Position numbers and translations under genes: made by a program. Under the pieces are notes generated by a model, which saw only the letters and a program-made list of their open reading frames with translations, ran no database searches and was not told the DNA's origin. A stretch of DNA of 30,099 nucleotides from Antrodiella citrinella (Eukaryota > Basidiomycota > Agaricomycetes > Polyporales > Steccherinaceae), in assembly GCA_004802725.1 (NCBI GenBank), contig SGPM01000328.1, positions 1 to 30,099 on the forward strand, read 5' to 3'. This document shows, one piece after another, positions 1-12,159 of the stretch. Numbering within the stretch: position 1 is the stretch's first letter; every line of letters begins with the position of its first letter.

Positions 1-548
1 TGTCGAATTCCTTTTCTTTTCTTAAACTCATTCAAAAGCTTCAGTTCATTTCTACCTCCCCTTGTTTTATTTTCTTTGGTCAGGAAGACTTTCTACTTCA
101 ACTGAAGTTAGAAACTTTCTTGACCATACATTCTTGTTCTGCATAAGCTCTTTTTTTTGAGTTTATACTATTCAACATCCTCTCAAAGCAAGACAATGTT
201 CTTCCCCGACACTATATTTATGTTCACGTTTGCCAGTCATTTTATATTCCCGTGCCCTCGTTTATCATACAACTGAATGTTCTGTTCGAGTACTATACCT
301 TTGCGGACTCTGACCCTAGTATATAAGCCTATCATCATTTACTGTTGTATCCTCAGTTCAGCTCTACAAGTCGCTGACTGAGGTACGCATCTCTCTTCTC
401 TACGAGTACATTCTCTTACTGATAGTATCTACAGTATCTTATTCTATTATCTGTTTGTTAGGTAATATCACGAATCTACTCAGTTCAGCTCTACAAGTCG
501 CTGACTGAGCATCTTATTCTATTATCTATTTGTTAACCCACGACTCAC
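1..548 (+). repeat. LTR-like sequence, right end of an LTR retrotransposon or solo LTR (left end outside window)
   Basis: There is no coding potential here. A TATA-like stretch lies at about 320-327 in a region rich in short T/C tracts. A 29-bp sequence at 354-382 recurs at 481-509. Just after about 548 comes TGGTACCAG (549-557), which resembles the primer-binding site that follows a 5' LTR in many retroelements (TGGTA-type, tRNA-derived). Seen: the repeats and the TGGTACCAG. Inferred: that this is an LTR. No gag or pol reading frame follows, so if it is an LTR it is solo or attached to a decayed element. An alternative is ordinary intergenic DNA with a local duplication. Confidence 0.35.
354..535 (+). 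repeat. Duplicated segment, second copy lacking an intron-like 52-bp insert
   Basis: The 29 bp at 354-382 are repeated exactly at 481-509. In the first copy a 52-bp stretch (383-434) follows that begins GTACGC and ends CTACAG, and then ATCTTATTCTATTATCTGTT begins at 436. In the second copy the matching ATCTTATTCTATTATCTATT follows almost directly (511 on), with one base between the blocks. The missing piece has intron ends and the intron length typical of this window. A simple deletion in one copy of a duplication would look the same. Confidence 0.6.
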
Positions 549-557
549 TGGTACCAG

Positions 558-2330
558 CCCTGGGCAATTCGTTTGTCATTAAGTCATGTTAAATCCCATG
601 ACTTTGTGTGTATACCACAATAGTCACTTACACAAGACTGTGATGATATTATCAGCGGGTAAGGAGGGTGTACTCTCATAAGACTATCACAATCTTTATG
701 ATATTTTTTTTACTGTGTGGGGATGCAGTTTCTTTCCTGTGTTTTATTATCATGAATATATATACAGCTCTGTCTTTCATTCCAGACAAGATTATATAGT
801 CTGTAAAAGATTTGTTGTGTTGTGAAGAGAGGACTCTCATGTTCATCCACAATTAATAAAGATAGTGTGTATGTCTTCCAATTACATTGATAGTCCTGTG
901 TAAATATATTGAAAAGTGAATCACTTGCTATCACATTGTGTATAAGCAATACAGTCTAAATATCTCTATAAGTGTACTGGAACCCTACAAAAGATTCTCA
1001 TTCTGTGCATTCTGTGTACTCTTTTCATGCTGACCTGTCATAATATATCATACATCAGTAAAACATCATGTTACTTGCGAGCTTGTGTCAGCTTGAGTGA
1101 ACTTGAGTGAACTTGGACGTCTCAAGCTGGAAAAGTAAATAAGGAGCACTAAAATAAGCTCAAGGACCAAAAAGTATGCTCAAGTGCGTACAAGCTATAC
1201 AAAGTATCTCGAAGCTGGCATTTTGAAGGGCAAAAGTAGATTCAAAAAGGTGTATATTAGGCTGCTGTCTAATACTACAGCTACACGAACAAGATATTCT
1301 TTACACTAACACCATATACCAGGTCACTGTTCTCACAGATGATGCAGCGGCATTGCAAAGGAATGACCGAGGGGGCACAGAAGTGCGAAACGTGCAGAAC
1401 CAACTGTGAAAGTGAGGGAAGAGGGGACTTTCAAAGAGGGGATGCGAAAGAGGTGTGAAGAGGAGGTATGACCGTGTGTTCGGTGGACTGGTAAGGTACG
1501 GTCGATGAGGATATGTGGCGTGTAGAGCTGTAGGCTACCGACGTGACTCAATCAGTGTGTCACGAACTCGGCAGAAGCAATAATGTACTTACCTGGTTGG
1601 ATTTACCCCTATGAGCTACTTTGACCAACAAAGGTGTTCTATGGAACAAAACCTATCAATATGTACAAGGTGAGGCTAAGGCGACTTACCAACAACGAAG
1701 TTCAAACAGGTGTCCAACGTCTGGTTGCCTTTGGTAGGTGTCAGAGTTGCAAACCTCGGGAGATGAGCCTAAGATCAGCTGTAAGCAAGCATCTGCACAA
1801 GCGCAAAGAGTGTACGCACGTCGACAGTCATGTCGCACAGTGATGTCTACGTCTTCAATACAGGCCTGGAAGCTGCATGTAACAGGAGTATAGTACGTCA
1901 ACAGGTCATCCTACAATATAGGGCATGCGTGCGTAGAGACTGAAGGTCGAAGGGTCGAAGGGGCTGCAGGGGCTGATTTCGAAATCGAGGAAGCTGCATT
2001 GAAGCTGATATATTGAAGCGAAGCAGGAGACAACGATGACGACGAATCATCGACGAGAAAGGAGAGAACATAAGGAGAGCTTGAACGCGCTGGCAGTCAT
2101 TGTCTGTTTCTGGTAGTTCAGGGCAGGCATCAATGACTTCTGGCATTTTCTCCAATTTCTTGATAGTCTGGTGCTGGCAATCAGAAGTCACCAAGAGCCC
2201 CAAGTCTAGGTAAGGTCCCACAAGGTACTTGCAAGGCCCACAAAGCAGGGTAAGTACAAAAGCAGACGAAAGCTTGCTCAAGTCGTCCCAAGTAACTTGA
2301 TGTTTTGCTGATGTAGCTTATTTACAGGTC
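558..2330. other. Gene-free stretch
   Basis: No reading frame here has support: candidates are short, lack ATG starts or show no family resemblance, and no splice-joined chain emerges. The region is relatively AT-rich at 600-1060. It contains a small tandem repeat (unit GAACTTGAGT, about 1090-1114) and otherwise nothing I recognise. It may be decayed internal sequence of the LTR-like element to its left. Confidence 0.5.
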
Positions 2331-2850
2331 ATGACATCTGTCATTGATTTATCTATGTGCCAGTGAGAACTGACCTGTCCTGGCATGAGCATATCCATAA
2401 AGACAGACTATCATTGACTTGTTTAATCTTCCAACATAGGCTATCATTTTTAGCATATCTTTCAATACCTGACTATCATTGATATTCACATTGAACATAC
2501 ACTTTCGTTGGCCTATCCATATTTTGTTAGAATTCCTGAGGACAGTAGGAATAGAATGAATATATTGTGTTTGGCTGAGCTCTTGCAAACGCATGAGAGA
2601 GGGGGAAATACACGAAAAGAGGGCTTTATCTACAAAAACGGGATCAATGATAAATTCATTGTTGATCTACGAGAACTGCCTCATCATAGATTTCAACATA
2701 TTTCAGATAGGATTTTCATTACCCAGCCATATCTTGAGACAAGGATGTCATTAACCTATCCATCTTTTAATTATAGACTGTCAATGATGTAAAAGACAAA
2801 GCATCACTGATCAACCTGTCTTTGAATAACAGACTGTTACTGACTTAAGT
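2325..2850. repeat. Degenerate dispersed or tandem repeats built on CTRTCATTGA and CCTRTCC motifs
   Basis: Variants of ACTATCATTGAC recur, for example at 2407-2418 and 2472-2483, with ACTGTCAATGAT near 2777 and a weaker form near 2827. They alternate with CCTGTCC or CCTATCC (2374-2380, about 2514, about 2755, about 2815). Spacing is irregular at roughly 40-65 bp, so this reads as an old, strongly diverged minisatellite or decayed element, not an active repeat. Confidence 0.45.
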
Positions 2851-3591
2851 ATGTCTACTATGGACACTATAAATACTGTAGTACTTCTACAAGGCTGTCC
2901 GTACATAAAAGGAGAAAGATAAACACCATCTCCCAACTCCTCTACCATCCAGCCACTATCTGTAATGCGGTATCGTTGTTGCGCGACCTTGATCTGAAGA
3001 TCTCGCGATCATGATCTCCCAGCGCCACAAAGGCCTCGGGAATCTCCGACATATCTATCAAGATGTCGCGATACATATCGTGAACAGAGAAAGGTCTGAA
3101 GTGTTAAGTGATAGTAGCGGTAGATCATCCTCTGCTCAGTCTCAAGCGTAGGTACGTGGTATCTTTGAGATTCTCAACCGTTTTTATTGTATTTCTAGGA
3201 CACCCATGTGAGATGTGCAGCGATTTTGGTACTCTAGTCTTAAGTCTCTAGTCTATTGGTGAAATACAATGTTGTTCCAGATCGAGTACATCAGTCGTCG
3301 GTCATTAAATAATATTCAATGGCTGGCGTGAAGGAACAAGCCTTTGGCGAATGCAACCCGACATGATTCCTTCTCGAATAGTGAAAATACGGACGACTCA
3401 TCGAGTACTCATCGATCTTGGTTATACCCTTATCCTTCTGTTGCCTGTAGTAGACCGGTAATACCGGAAGGAAAGTCAGGGATCATACATTCCTGCAAAA
3501 ATTCTAAAAAATAGATCGTGATGCTACAACGAAGGGCAGACAGCTTTTGAGTAACGCATAACTTAGCAGTCCACTGGCTCTCCTCACATCG
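2851..3591. other. Gene-free stretch downstream of the kinase gene
   Basis: This holds the 3' flank of the minus-strand kinase gene. A TATAAATA sequence is present near 2868 with a pyrimidine-rich tract after it, but the first ATG downstream (2964) opens a frame of only about ten codons. No coding or RNA gene is supported. Confidence 0.5.
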
Positions 3592-6500
3592 TTACCTCCG
3601 TCCAGACAAGCTGCCCTCTGCTCCCACCTTCTTCGCCACCGCAGCATCCCCCGAACCCTCCACAGCACGGTTCCACCGGTCAATCAACCTCGACACGCCC
3701 TGGAACGGCTTCTCCGGCGACGCGGACCTCTCCTCTGGCGGCGGCGGCGCAGACGCAGTGGCCTTGCGAGGTATGGGACGTTCGATAGTTGGCGTGGCCG
3801 ACGCACTGGTCGAAAATACCTTGCCAGAGTCAGGTGGGCCATTGCGTGAGGGCAGACCGTTCACAGCAGGTGTATTCTTCTCGAATCGTGAAAGTGACGG
3901 TGCAGGAGATGAACGACCTGGCAAGCCGGATATCGGTGACGTCCTCCCCGCTCTGGCCTGCTCTTTGCTGTCGTCGGGCACAGCAAGGTTAGCGTTTGCC
4001 ATAATTGGAGAGGATGTGGGTGACAGCCGAGGGAATCGAGATGCAGCAGTTGCGGGTGAAGAGACGCCAACACTCAAACTGCCGTCATTCCCATTGGGAG
4101 TCTTCACTGATAACCCAGCAGGTTTGGGAGCAGGAGCACCCGGGCCTGGACGAGCACCCTTATATGCTTCATATTTCTGAACCATGTCAGAGATGGACGA
4201 CCGTCTCTCAGAACGCTTCGCGCGAGCATCAGGAGCGGGGGGTGACAGGGATGAACTGGCAGCGTTGGGCGAGATGACTGAAGTGATCTGTTCGGAGGAG
4301 ATGGACTTCGACACGGCTCCAATGAGCATAGACTGCGGCCGAACTCGACCCGAGGTTGTCGTTGGAATAGGTGCAGGCAATGCTCGCGCACCAGGAGGTA
4401 AATGACCGGTGGTCTCTTTGCGATGTCCCTGTGTGCGTGATGGTGGCCTCGTGGAGTTCAAGCGACTCGTAGTGACACCCGGTGTCGTGGATGGCGCAGC
4501 AAGGGGAGCTGGGGAGGCGGATCGAGATTGCTCAGCGAAAACAGGTTGTTTCACTCTGGTAGCAGGGACGATCACAGACCGCCTCTTCTCGGGAGATTTG
4601 GGCGCAATGACACTCTTCTCTTTCTCCTTCTCCAAACCGCCACCCCAAAGGTCAACCAGATTGTGAACGGAGCTCTGCCGACTGTTGCTCTTGGTGCGTT
4701 TGCGTCTGGGTGAATCGTCAGGATTCCTCTCGACCAACTGATCCCGCAGTTTACTCGGCTCTTTGACTGTCTCCCGCGCACCACCCGTTGGTTGATAACC
4801 ACTGACATCCTCAGGACCGCCGTCACTTGAAGACGAAGACCCTTTCCGAGAAGGAGGCCCGGAAGGAGGTCCGACAGGACTCCAATTGTCGGTCAGACCA
4901 CTAGGGGAGGGCGCAGAGCTTCTCTTCGTGTCCAGAGCAGGGAGTTGGAGACCCCGAGTACTAGAGCCGGTGTTGTTGCTTCCAAGGCCTGGACGTGCGA
5001 TGAATCGGCTTGGCTTAGCTTGAGGCATAGGTTGCTCCTTCTCCTCACGTTCGCGTTCCTTCTCTCTCTCTCGTTGCTTTGCCTTCTCTCGATCCCGCTC
5101 CTCTCTCAGTCTTGACTTCTCCTTCTCCTCTTCATACTGCCTCTGTCTCTCCTCCAAAGAATCCTTCTCTTTCTGCCGCTGCCTCTCCTTATCCCGCCGT
5201 CTCTTTTGGTCTCTTTCCCTCTCCTTTTCCCGCTCCTGTTCCTTCTCGCTTTCCCTTTCTTTCTCCTTGAACCCCACTGATCCACCCTTCTCCAACTCCT
5301 CGACCGATGGCCAATGCCCGCTCACGGCCACATTCTCCGCCTCCAGTGCCTTCTGCATGAGCACAGGGCTCCTCTCGAAGAACGATGCCCTCTTGCTCGG
5401 ACTCTCCCGCAATATGGGCTCTCCTTGTGCAGGTGGAGGGACCGTCACCTCCTGTGATTCATCCGAGTTACCAGTCAACCAGTCTCGAGGTTCCTGCCCA
5501 GGAATAGGAATAGCCAGGGGACGTGGTGGCAATCTGGGCGGCGCATCGCTAGATCTGGAATTGGCTTGTGAATGAGGTGTTGGACCCGAGGAAAGGACCT
5601 CTGGCGGGGAGGATTGTGTGGGTGATTTGACAGTCAACGAGCTACGATGGCGTCGCGGAACGGGTCGAGAGACAGGGTTAGAGCTGGAACCTGATGGAGG
5701 TCTGGAGCTACTTCTGCCGTCCTTCTCCTTGGTCGAGACGTAGTCATTGTAATCTCCTCGACTCCAATCAGCCGTAGATAGCCTCGCAGCAGACATTCGC
5801 GACTCGCGCATAGCAGATCCAGTAACGTGCTGAGACCGTACACCATCGTATCGTCCTGCTCCAGCAGATGAAGAAACACCCACAGCGGTAGTTGCTCCGG
5901 TGCCTGTACTTCCGAGAGTCTGGCGAGGAGGCACCCCCAGCTGCATGCCCGCACGGGACAACGGGCGTGTAGGTGCAGTCGCAGGCACGGACTTCTCGTT
6001 GAGCTTCTCATTGGACGAAGGCTGAGACGGGACGCGCGGGCCAAATGACCCTCGCGCTGACGGCGCCGGAGACGGGGACGAGAACTTGCGATCGAGGTCC
6101 TCCAACGAGGGAAATTTCTCTTCCGCTGTGAGCTCACCAAGCTGGCGTGACGACGAGGGTGCTCTAGCATGAGGTGAAGAGCGCCATGATTCTGCTTGCT
6201 TGGAGGATGTAGATGGAGCGGGAGAGTGGGCACTGGGAGGTCGATAAGTCGTGTTACTAGTTCCCAAACCAGGCATGCCATTAGATGACGGTGCGATGAG
6301 GTATTGTGTTGAAGCCCTCTTCAGATTAGCACTGGGTTCGGGGCTGGCTGCGGAAGTGATTCCAGAACCGGTTCTCGTACGACGAGCATCTCCAAGTGTC
6401 TGCGGAGGTGGTTGAGACGGGATTCCTAGACCATCAAATGCGTCCTTTGGCTGGGAGCGCGAAAGAGGCACCTTTTTCGAAGGAGATGCAGAAGGAGACA

Positions 6501-8273
6501 GGTCTCCAGGCGAACGTGAAGGGCGGGATATAGGAGCTATCGGGATCGGCTGCGACTTGGCGTGAGGAGGCGGCTGAGCAGGAGATGACGGAGGTAGTGG
6601 AGACCTAGATGGCTCAAAAGTATCGCCGAATCCTTTCCCGAACGACGAGAAGTCACTGTCAAAGCCCGTAAATTTCCTCTCTGGTTTGTCGTCCCGCTCA
6701 TCCTTCTGCTGCGAAGTCATACCCCACGCATCCATCTTGGGCTGCGATGAACTACCTCCATAGCTAGCCATTCCAGACTTGTGACCCCGGATACCGCCCC
6801 ATGCACGATCACCGTCTGCACCAAACTTCGTATCCGTCAAAGCCTTCGAAGTTCGGTCTTTCTGTGGACTAGGGGGCGGCGTGATAACGCTACCAGGAGT
6901 GACAGTAGGACGTCCCCGGCGCATGGGAGCAATCGCTTCAAGCACTTTGTCGCGAGCTTCCACACCGGCATTGCGAGCAGGCGAAGAGGATTGTTGTGTA
7001 CGAGATTTGTACGTCACGAGATCGTCCAAGGGATTGACAGGTACGGGTGCGGGTAACAGAATATTTGGTGAGAGAGATTGCAAAGGGGGATATGGCTGCT
7101 GTTGTGTCGCCCGCGGTGGTATCGACTGCTGCTTGGATGGAATGGCGTACGTGAAGCGCGACTTGGTACCTCGAAGGGCGTGTACGTGTGTCAAAATCTC
7201 GAATACTGTTGGACGCTGAGCACCATGCTCCCGGAGCATTGAAGCTAGACGTTCTAAGTGAGGCTATTGATCTTGTTCTGAATGGGACTGTGGACGCACC
7301 TATTAGAGCGTTCATATGCTGCGAATAGACCGGGTATGGAGGGATCTTGTACTGAACATTGAGGATTGCCAGAGGCCCGTGCTCTTCGAAGGGGGTAGTA
7401 TAATAGCAAAGCTTGTAGAGTAGCACACCCAGCGCCCAGACGTCGCTCTTCTCATCTATAGGCCTCCGCATATGGACATCCACCATTTCTGGTGCTCGGT
7501 ACTGCAACGTAGTGTGGCGATTTAAATCGGCTTCAAGGGCCCGAAGCTCCTGGCTATTGCTCGGAATCTTCTGCACGGCAGTAGCACTTCCGAAGTCGCA
7601 GAGTTTGTACGACATAGCGGACGCCTGAAGAATGTTCTCTACTTTCAGATCGCGATGAAGCAACGGTGGTTTGAGGGAGTGCATAGCAGCAAGACCTTCG
7701 CACACTTCGACGAAAATTGTCAAGATCTCTGGTTCCGTCAATCGTTCACGTAGGCGACGATTCATCATATCGATGATGCCTCCTCCTGAGCAGAACTCCA
7801 TGAGGATGAAAACCTCGTACACTCCGTTGGACATTCGATGCCATGCCGCGTCGATCAGGTGAACGATGTTAGGGTGCCCTTTCAGTATTCGCTACATTAG
7901 AAAACCCATGAAACTAGATACATATAATCGTGAACTAAAGTTGCGCACCATGATATCAACTTCTTTCTTCACTTCTGTCAGCATGGACTCGTTTGGAACG
8001 GCGATGCGCTTCAGAACGTGGTGTGTGGTGCCGTAAACAGGCTGAGCGGTCCGTACGAGATAGACATGCGCGAATCCACCTGTTAGATAAGAGTGCAAGA
8101 AACCAAAGCATCTTCAGAGTTATAGTAGAGTATTTGTGAACAAAGCACGAACCTTGGCTCAGGTACCGGTCGACTTGGACAGTATATTTGTTGACCGCGA
8201 TGGTCTGACCGGGCATCAGAGTGCCTTTGTTTGACGACGGGGCTTGTGCAGGGAAGCCCTGAGGTTGCGCCAT
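3592..8273 (-). CDS. Ark1/Prk1/AAK1 (NAK) family serine/threonine protein kinase
   Basis: Exons 8273-8153, 8079-7949, 7891-7300 and 7253-3592 join in phase to 1,501 residues. The kinase domain (about residues 25-310) shows the glycine loop (SQGGFAHVY, 38-47), K64 in VLKRI, the catalytic loop HRDLKVEN with D165, DFGS at 183-186, and APEM. Family knowledge: NAK kinases (yeast Ark1/Prk1, animal AAK1/GAK) phosphorylate endocytic adaptors and regulators of cortical actin; DFGS and a large activation region are typical. The roughly 1,190-residue tail is disordered, rich in Ser, Pro and Arg, with many PP and SP sites and a Lys/Glu/Arg-rich predicted coiled coil at about 940-1024. The start is the first in-frame ATG; the frame stays open upstream through a serine run but has no ATG. 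The gene is divergent from the dehydrogenase at 8615. Family assignment is strong; substrates are inferred. Confidence 0.93.
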
Positions 8274-8614
8274 GGCCGGTGTCGTCGAGAGAAGGATGTG
8301 GTGAGCGTCGTGAAGGACGGTGCCAGACGACGACGACGACGACGATGACGACGGGGAGCTGGCCTGGCGACTAAGAACTGAGTGAGCTCGATTTCGATTG
8401 CAGTTGCACCGTTTGAGCGCTTCCGGCACCGGTTCGCGTAGCGGCACGTGGATCTAAACGCACGTGATGTGTCCTGATCAGATCGATGACGTACCCTCTT
8501 TTGGACTCGAAAGGGTTTACACGCCGGAATAACACTCGAGCTCGTCGTCCATCTCTCTCTCGACATCGTTGCCTACATCGACTGCCACAGATACCCGGCT
8601 ATATCTGCAGCAAT
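8274..8614. promoter_or_regulatory. Shared divergent promoter region of the kinase and dehydrogenase genes
   Basis: Only 341 bp separate the two start codons, which point away from each other, so both promoters must lie here or overlap the genes. No clear TATA box is visible. A GAC trinucleotide run (about 8326-8352, one interruption) lies in the presumed 5' leader of the kinase. Confidence 0.6.
8325..8353. repeat. GAC/GTC trinucleotide microsatellite
   Basis: About nine GAC units with one GAT interruption, in the presumed 5' leader of the kinase gene. Read on the minus strand in the kinase frame it would encode a serine run, but no ATG opens that frame upstream. Confidence 0.85.
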
Positions 8615-10025
8615 ATGGCCGAATTTCCGACAAGACTCTCGAACCCTCATCTCCACAGTCATGACAACCCCTTCTCGCGTCCACAAACGCCCCACGCTGG
8701 TGTTCAGCTTGGATTCTGTGGTCTCGGCGCGATGGGCTATCCGATGGCCAAGAACATGGCAAGCAGGAATATTGCACACGCTGCCGGCGCAAACCCCCTT
8801 CTCATATGGAACCGCTCGAGAGCAAAGTCAGAGAAGCTGCTGAAGGAGTTGGGCGACCACAAGATCAAGATTGCGGACAGCCCAGAGGAGGTCGCGCGAG
8901 AATCAGACATGATATTCACGAACTTGGCGAACGACGCTGTCGTGAAGGATGTCTTCTTGCAGTTTGCTAAAGCGTTGGAAGTACGTGATTACTTTGTCTG
9001 TTATTCACACTCACTTATCTTCCGCTGTCTACAGGGATCAGGATCCTCGAAGTCCAAGATCTTTGTTGAGACAAGCACGGTCTACCCTACATTAGCAGGT
9101 AGGACGATTGCTAGTACGCATTAGTCGTATGATGTCCTTATCAATTTCTTGCAGGCGAGCTTGATACTCTCATCTCTGCGCATCACTCTCGCCTTGTGAT
9201 GGCGCCCGTTTTTGGTGCACCGCCAGTCGCGGATGCAGGAAAGCTGTTGGTCGTAATGGCCGGAGACTATCGCTCGAAGAAAGAGGTGGCCCATGTTCTT
9301 ATTCCAAGCGTTGGTCGCAAGGTCATCGACCTTGGTGGGAACCTTGAGAAAGGTATGTCCTGACGCACCGAACAAGGAACAACGTGATCATTGACCAATG
9401 TTTGCAGCACCCACCTTCAAGCTCATCGGAAACTCCATGATTCTTGGATGCATTGAAATTCTTGCTGAGGCATTCACACTGGGGGAGCGAACAGGAATCA
9501 ATTCTTCTCTGGTCCAGACCTTGGTCAAGGAGCTTCTACCTGCCCCAATGTATGTCATACCTCCGAAATCTACTTCCCGACGCTCACGTGAATTTCACAT
9601 CCAGTATCGTCAACTACGGAGAAAAGATCCTCCACGATGCGTTCGATGGCACAACTGGCTTCGCAATTGACGGTGGTATCAAGGATGCCACTCACGTTCG
9701 GAGACTTTCGACTGAAATGGACTGTCCCATGCCCTCTCTTGTAAGCCTGGACTCTCCCCTTTCGTTATTTTTCTCATTGCATGTGATTGTGAAGGATTCC
9801 GCGCATCAACACCTACTCACTGCACGAGCCATCCATGCTGCGAAGAGTCTTCGGGGCGAAGATGTCTTTGCTACACTTGACTGGAGTTCTCTTGTCGCAG
9901 GTACTCGAGTTGCCGCGGGTTTGGATCCCTTCGATAGTGCCATGGTAGGTGTCCATCTCCTTCATTAATGCATACCCCCTTGAGCATTCATTTCACAGCA
10001 CGACAAGGTCATCCCGGAAGATTGA
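8615..10025 (+). CDS. 3-hydroxyisobutyrate dehydrogenase-like oxidoreductase (beta-hydroxyacid dehydrogenase family)
   Basis: Seven exons (8615-8980, 9035-9098, 9155-9352, 9408-9549, 9605-9740, 9795-9944, 9999-10025) keep phase and give 360 residues. Near residue 30 the Rossmann motif GFCGLGAMGYPMAKN marks NAD(P) binding. FVETSTVYP corresponds to the family's substrate-binding segment. The lysine in APTFKLIGNS aligns with the conserved catalytic lysine. The second half is the helical NAD-binding domain of the 6-phosphogluconate dehydrogenase-like group. Family knowledge: members reversibly oxidise beta-hydroxyacids, including 3-hydroxyisobutyrate in valine breakdown. About 30 residues precede the Rossmann fold; I see no convincing mitochondrial presequence. 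The exact substrate cannot be read from sequence; fungi carry several paralogues. The last coding exon is only 27 bp. Confidence 0.9.
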
Positions 10026-10461
10026 ACCATCATGAATTCAAATCGCAGGAGCCCGAAACAGATAGGAAAGAAGCCGCTGTGAAATGTAAATCTTACGCTG
10101 AGATTGTAGATCCATTGAAGGTGTACTGTACGTGTATCTTGCGTGTAACCAAGATTGTTGTTGTGAGGACGTTGCAATCCGAACCTGGCATTGATGTTGT
10201 ATCCCTACCAGCTTGGATCGCGACTCGTCCTCCGCAGATGAGTTTATCTGTTCAAAATGAAATTGCAGTCGCAGTGGCATGCTCAAGCTCTTGTCGCAAA
10301 TTATAAGCACAGAGCCATGAATAATATGACACCAGACGCAAATTTTCAGCATATCGAGAGCCTGGTATTGTGAAGTCTAAAATGGTCTATGTATACATTA
10401 CAACATGCAGCGCACACCATGGCATTGTCTCTAAGTCCGAAAACCCTCAGCGACCAATCTC
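10026..10461. other. Convergent 3' intergenic region
   Basis: 436 bp between the stop codons of two convergent genes (dehydrogenase on plus, transporter on minus). It must hold both 3' untranslated regions and termination signals. I see no other gene. Confidence 0.6.
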
Positions 10462-11726
10462 CTACTCCTTCTTCGTCTTGTCACCTGGGTCCTGCTTCGG
10501 CACAAGCGAATATGCCGATGTCCCTATAAACACTAACGCCCCCCCTCCTAGCATCATCACCTTGCTCTTCGCGTCCATCTGACTATACCGGTCGCTGAAG
10601 AGGAGGACGCTAATCAACAAGGAGACAGCTTTGCGCACGACGAGGACGAGCGTGACCGAGAGGGAGGTTACGCGTGAAGTTAAGCGGTGTACTCCGGCCA
10701 CGCAGACGAGTTGCGTGATCGTGTTGAGTAGAAGAATGACAATGGCAGAAGGGATGGCAAGGGAGTATGATGATTGAAGGTGGGTGACTGATGTAGAAGA
10801 GTAGCTCGAGACTCGCGGTACTCCAGGGGTAGTCGGGAGAGATATGTGAATACCAGGGCTGAGCAGCAGAGACTGGAGTTGTATCCCCAGTTCTTGTCGC
10901 ATAGTCAAGAACATGGGCATCGAGAGAAAGTGCAGGTAGAACATGGACTCTTGCCAGGGCTCCGATTGGGCTGGCTCCTTGGGCTGGTTGGCTACGCGTT
11001 TCCGGTAAGCGGTATACGTGAGATCCTGTACAATTCCGAGGATAGAAGAGAGGAGAAGCGCGATGGAAAGGATGAAGATGCCGGTCATATACAGCCGGGT
11101 ATCCATGGGTGGCGCAACTTGGGCTGTCTTCAAATTGTTGGTACTCGGTCTAACGGCGGATAGCGTAGTCAATACCACCCCTGCAGTTACGACAAGAACG
11201 GCAGCAATTTGTCGGGGATGGTAGCTACACCTCGATAAGAGATTGTTCATAGGTATCCTGATACTGTGACATACCGTTTACGTTGCAATATCCATCCCAT
11301 TATCATATTCACGATGAGTCCGCCACTCCTGAATACAATGTGGACGGGCATGGGTATCTTGTACGCAAACGCAGCGTTGTTCAAGAGGGATACCAAGTAG
11401 AAAAGAACGACTTGTAGCAGGTATGGCAGAATGGATATCTGTCGTGGCTTCAGCCGCGGGTATGGCGTGAACTGGACGAACTTGGATAGTCCGTGTAGCG
11501 AAATGAACAGAAACTGAGAGAAGGTGATGAGACTCCCGGCATGGGGATACTCGGAGGTCAATTGCTCCAAGGTCAGAGCATTGCTAGAGTGTATCAGCCA
11601 CTACACTCAGAATGCGAGATCGAGACCGGCGTACCTGCAGCAACCTCCGAAGATCAACGTCAAGGTTGTCGTCCAGTCCCATGCCAGAGCCAGAGACAAC
11701 CCTCCCACTAGAATGTCTTTGTCCAT
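10462..11726 (-). CDS. UAA-family nucleotide-sugar transporter (SLC35B4/Yea4-like, UDP-GlcNAc/UDP-xylose type)
   Basis: Exons 11726-11635, 11583-11275 and 11224-10462 join in phase to 387 residues. The protein is mostly hydrophobic, with about ten membrane segments. Diagnostic is the stretch around residues 110-135 (IPMPVHIVFRSGGLIVNMI, then an RKRY turn), which matches the conserved FRSG/N-M region of SLC35B4 and yeast Yea4. Near the C-terminus comes TSLSVTLVLVVRKAVSLLISVLLF, a family hallmark with VRK before a membrane helix. Family knowledge: these proteins exchange UDP-GlcNAc (and UDP-xylose in animals) across ER/Golgi membranes, supplying chitin and glycan synthesis in fungi. The C-terminus ends in KTKKE, a dilysine-like tail compatible with ER retention. 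Substrate choice between UDP-GlcNAc and other UDP-sugars is inferred. Confidence 0.88.
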
Positions 11727-12159
11727 AGGTTCAGACGACGTTCATGGACGTCAGAGGAAAAGAGATACGCGACACCATCAAAAATCTGCGATCTACGTAC
11801 TGTGCGCTGGAAGGAGTCATGGTGCAACGTGTTCACACGTGTAACTATGTTAAACACAAGAGTCGACAAGTTCTTGCATATTGATTTCTTCAGTCGACCA
11901 TTCGAAGAGCTGCTGGTTGCAAAGTGGCGACTGGAAACTAAGACTCGGATGTTCGGGGGCTCGGGGCGAAGAGAAATGAGGAAGGTGGTTAGTTCAGGGT
12001 AAGAACTTGAGGCCATCTGAGGGAAGGGATTCGTAAGAGTTATGGAAGTGGGGGAGTGCACCGTAGAAGAGGAGGCAGGAGCACCCGTCTGTGACCTTGT
12101 CGACATGGGAGCGGGGTACGACGACGGTGCCAGCAGTGTAGAAAAGCGTTCGGGTACCG
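11727..12159. other. Intergenic region upstream of the transporter
   Basis: 433 bp between two minus-strand genes, holding the transporter's promoter and the zinc-binding gene's 3' flank. An open frame crosses it on the minus strand, but it starts at GTG, has no acceptable splice phase to the gene upstream, and would run into the transporter's start. I do not call it. Confidence 0.5.

Noticed and set aside
1898..2281. 127-codon minus-strand frame
   Set aside because: No domain pattern and no spliced neighbours; it lies in repeat-rich DNA.
3758..7219. Many long antisense frames on the plus strand opposite the kinase tail
   Set aside because: They arise from the biased, stop-poor codon use of the Ser/Pro/Arg- and Lys/Glu-rich tail. 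No family patterns and no consistent starts or splice sites.
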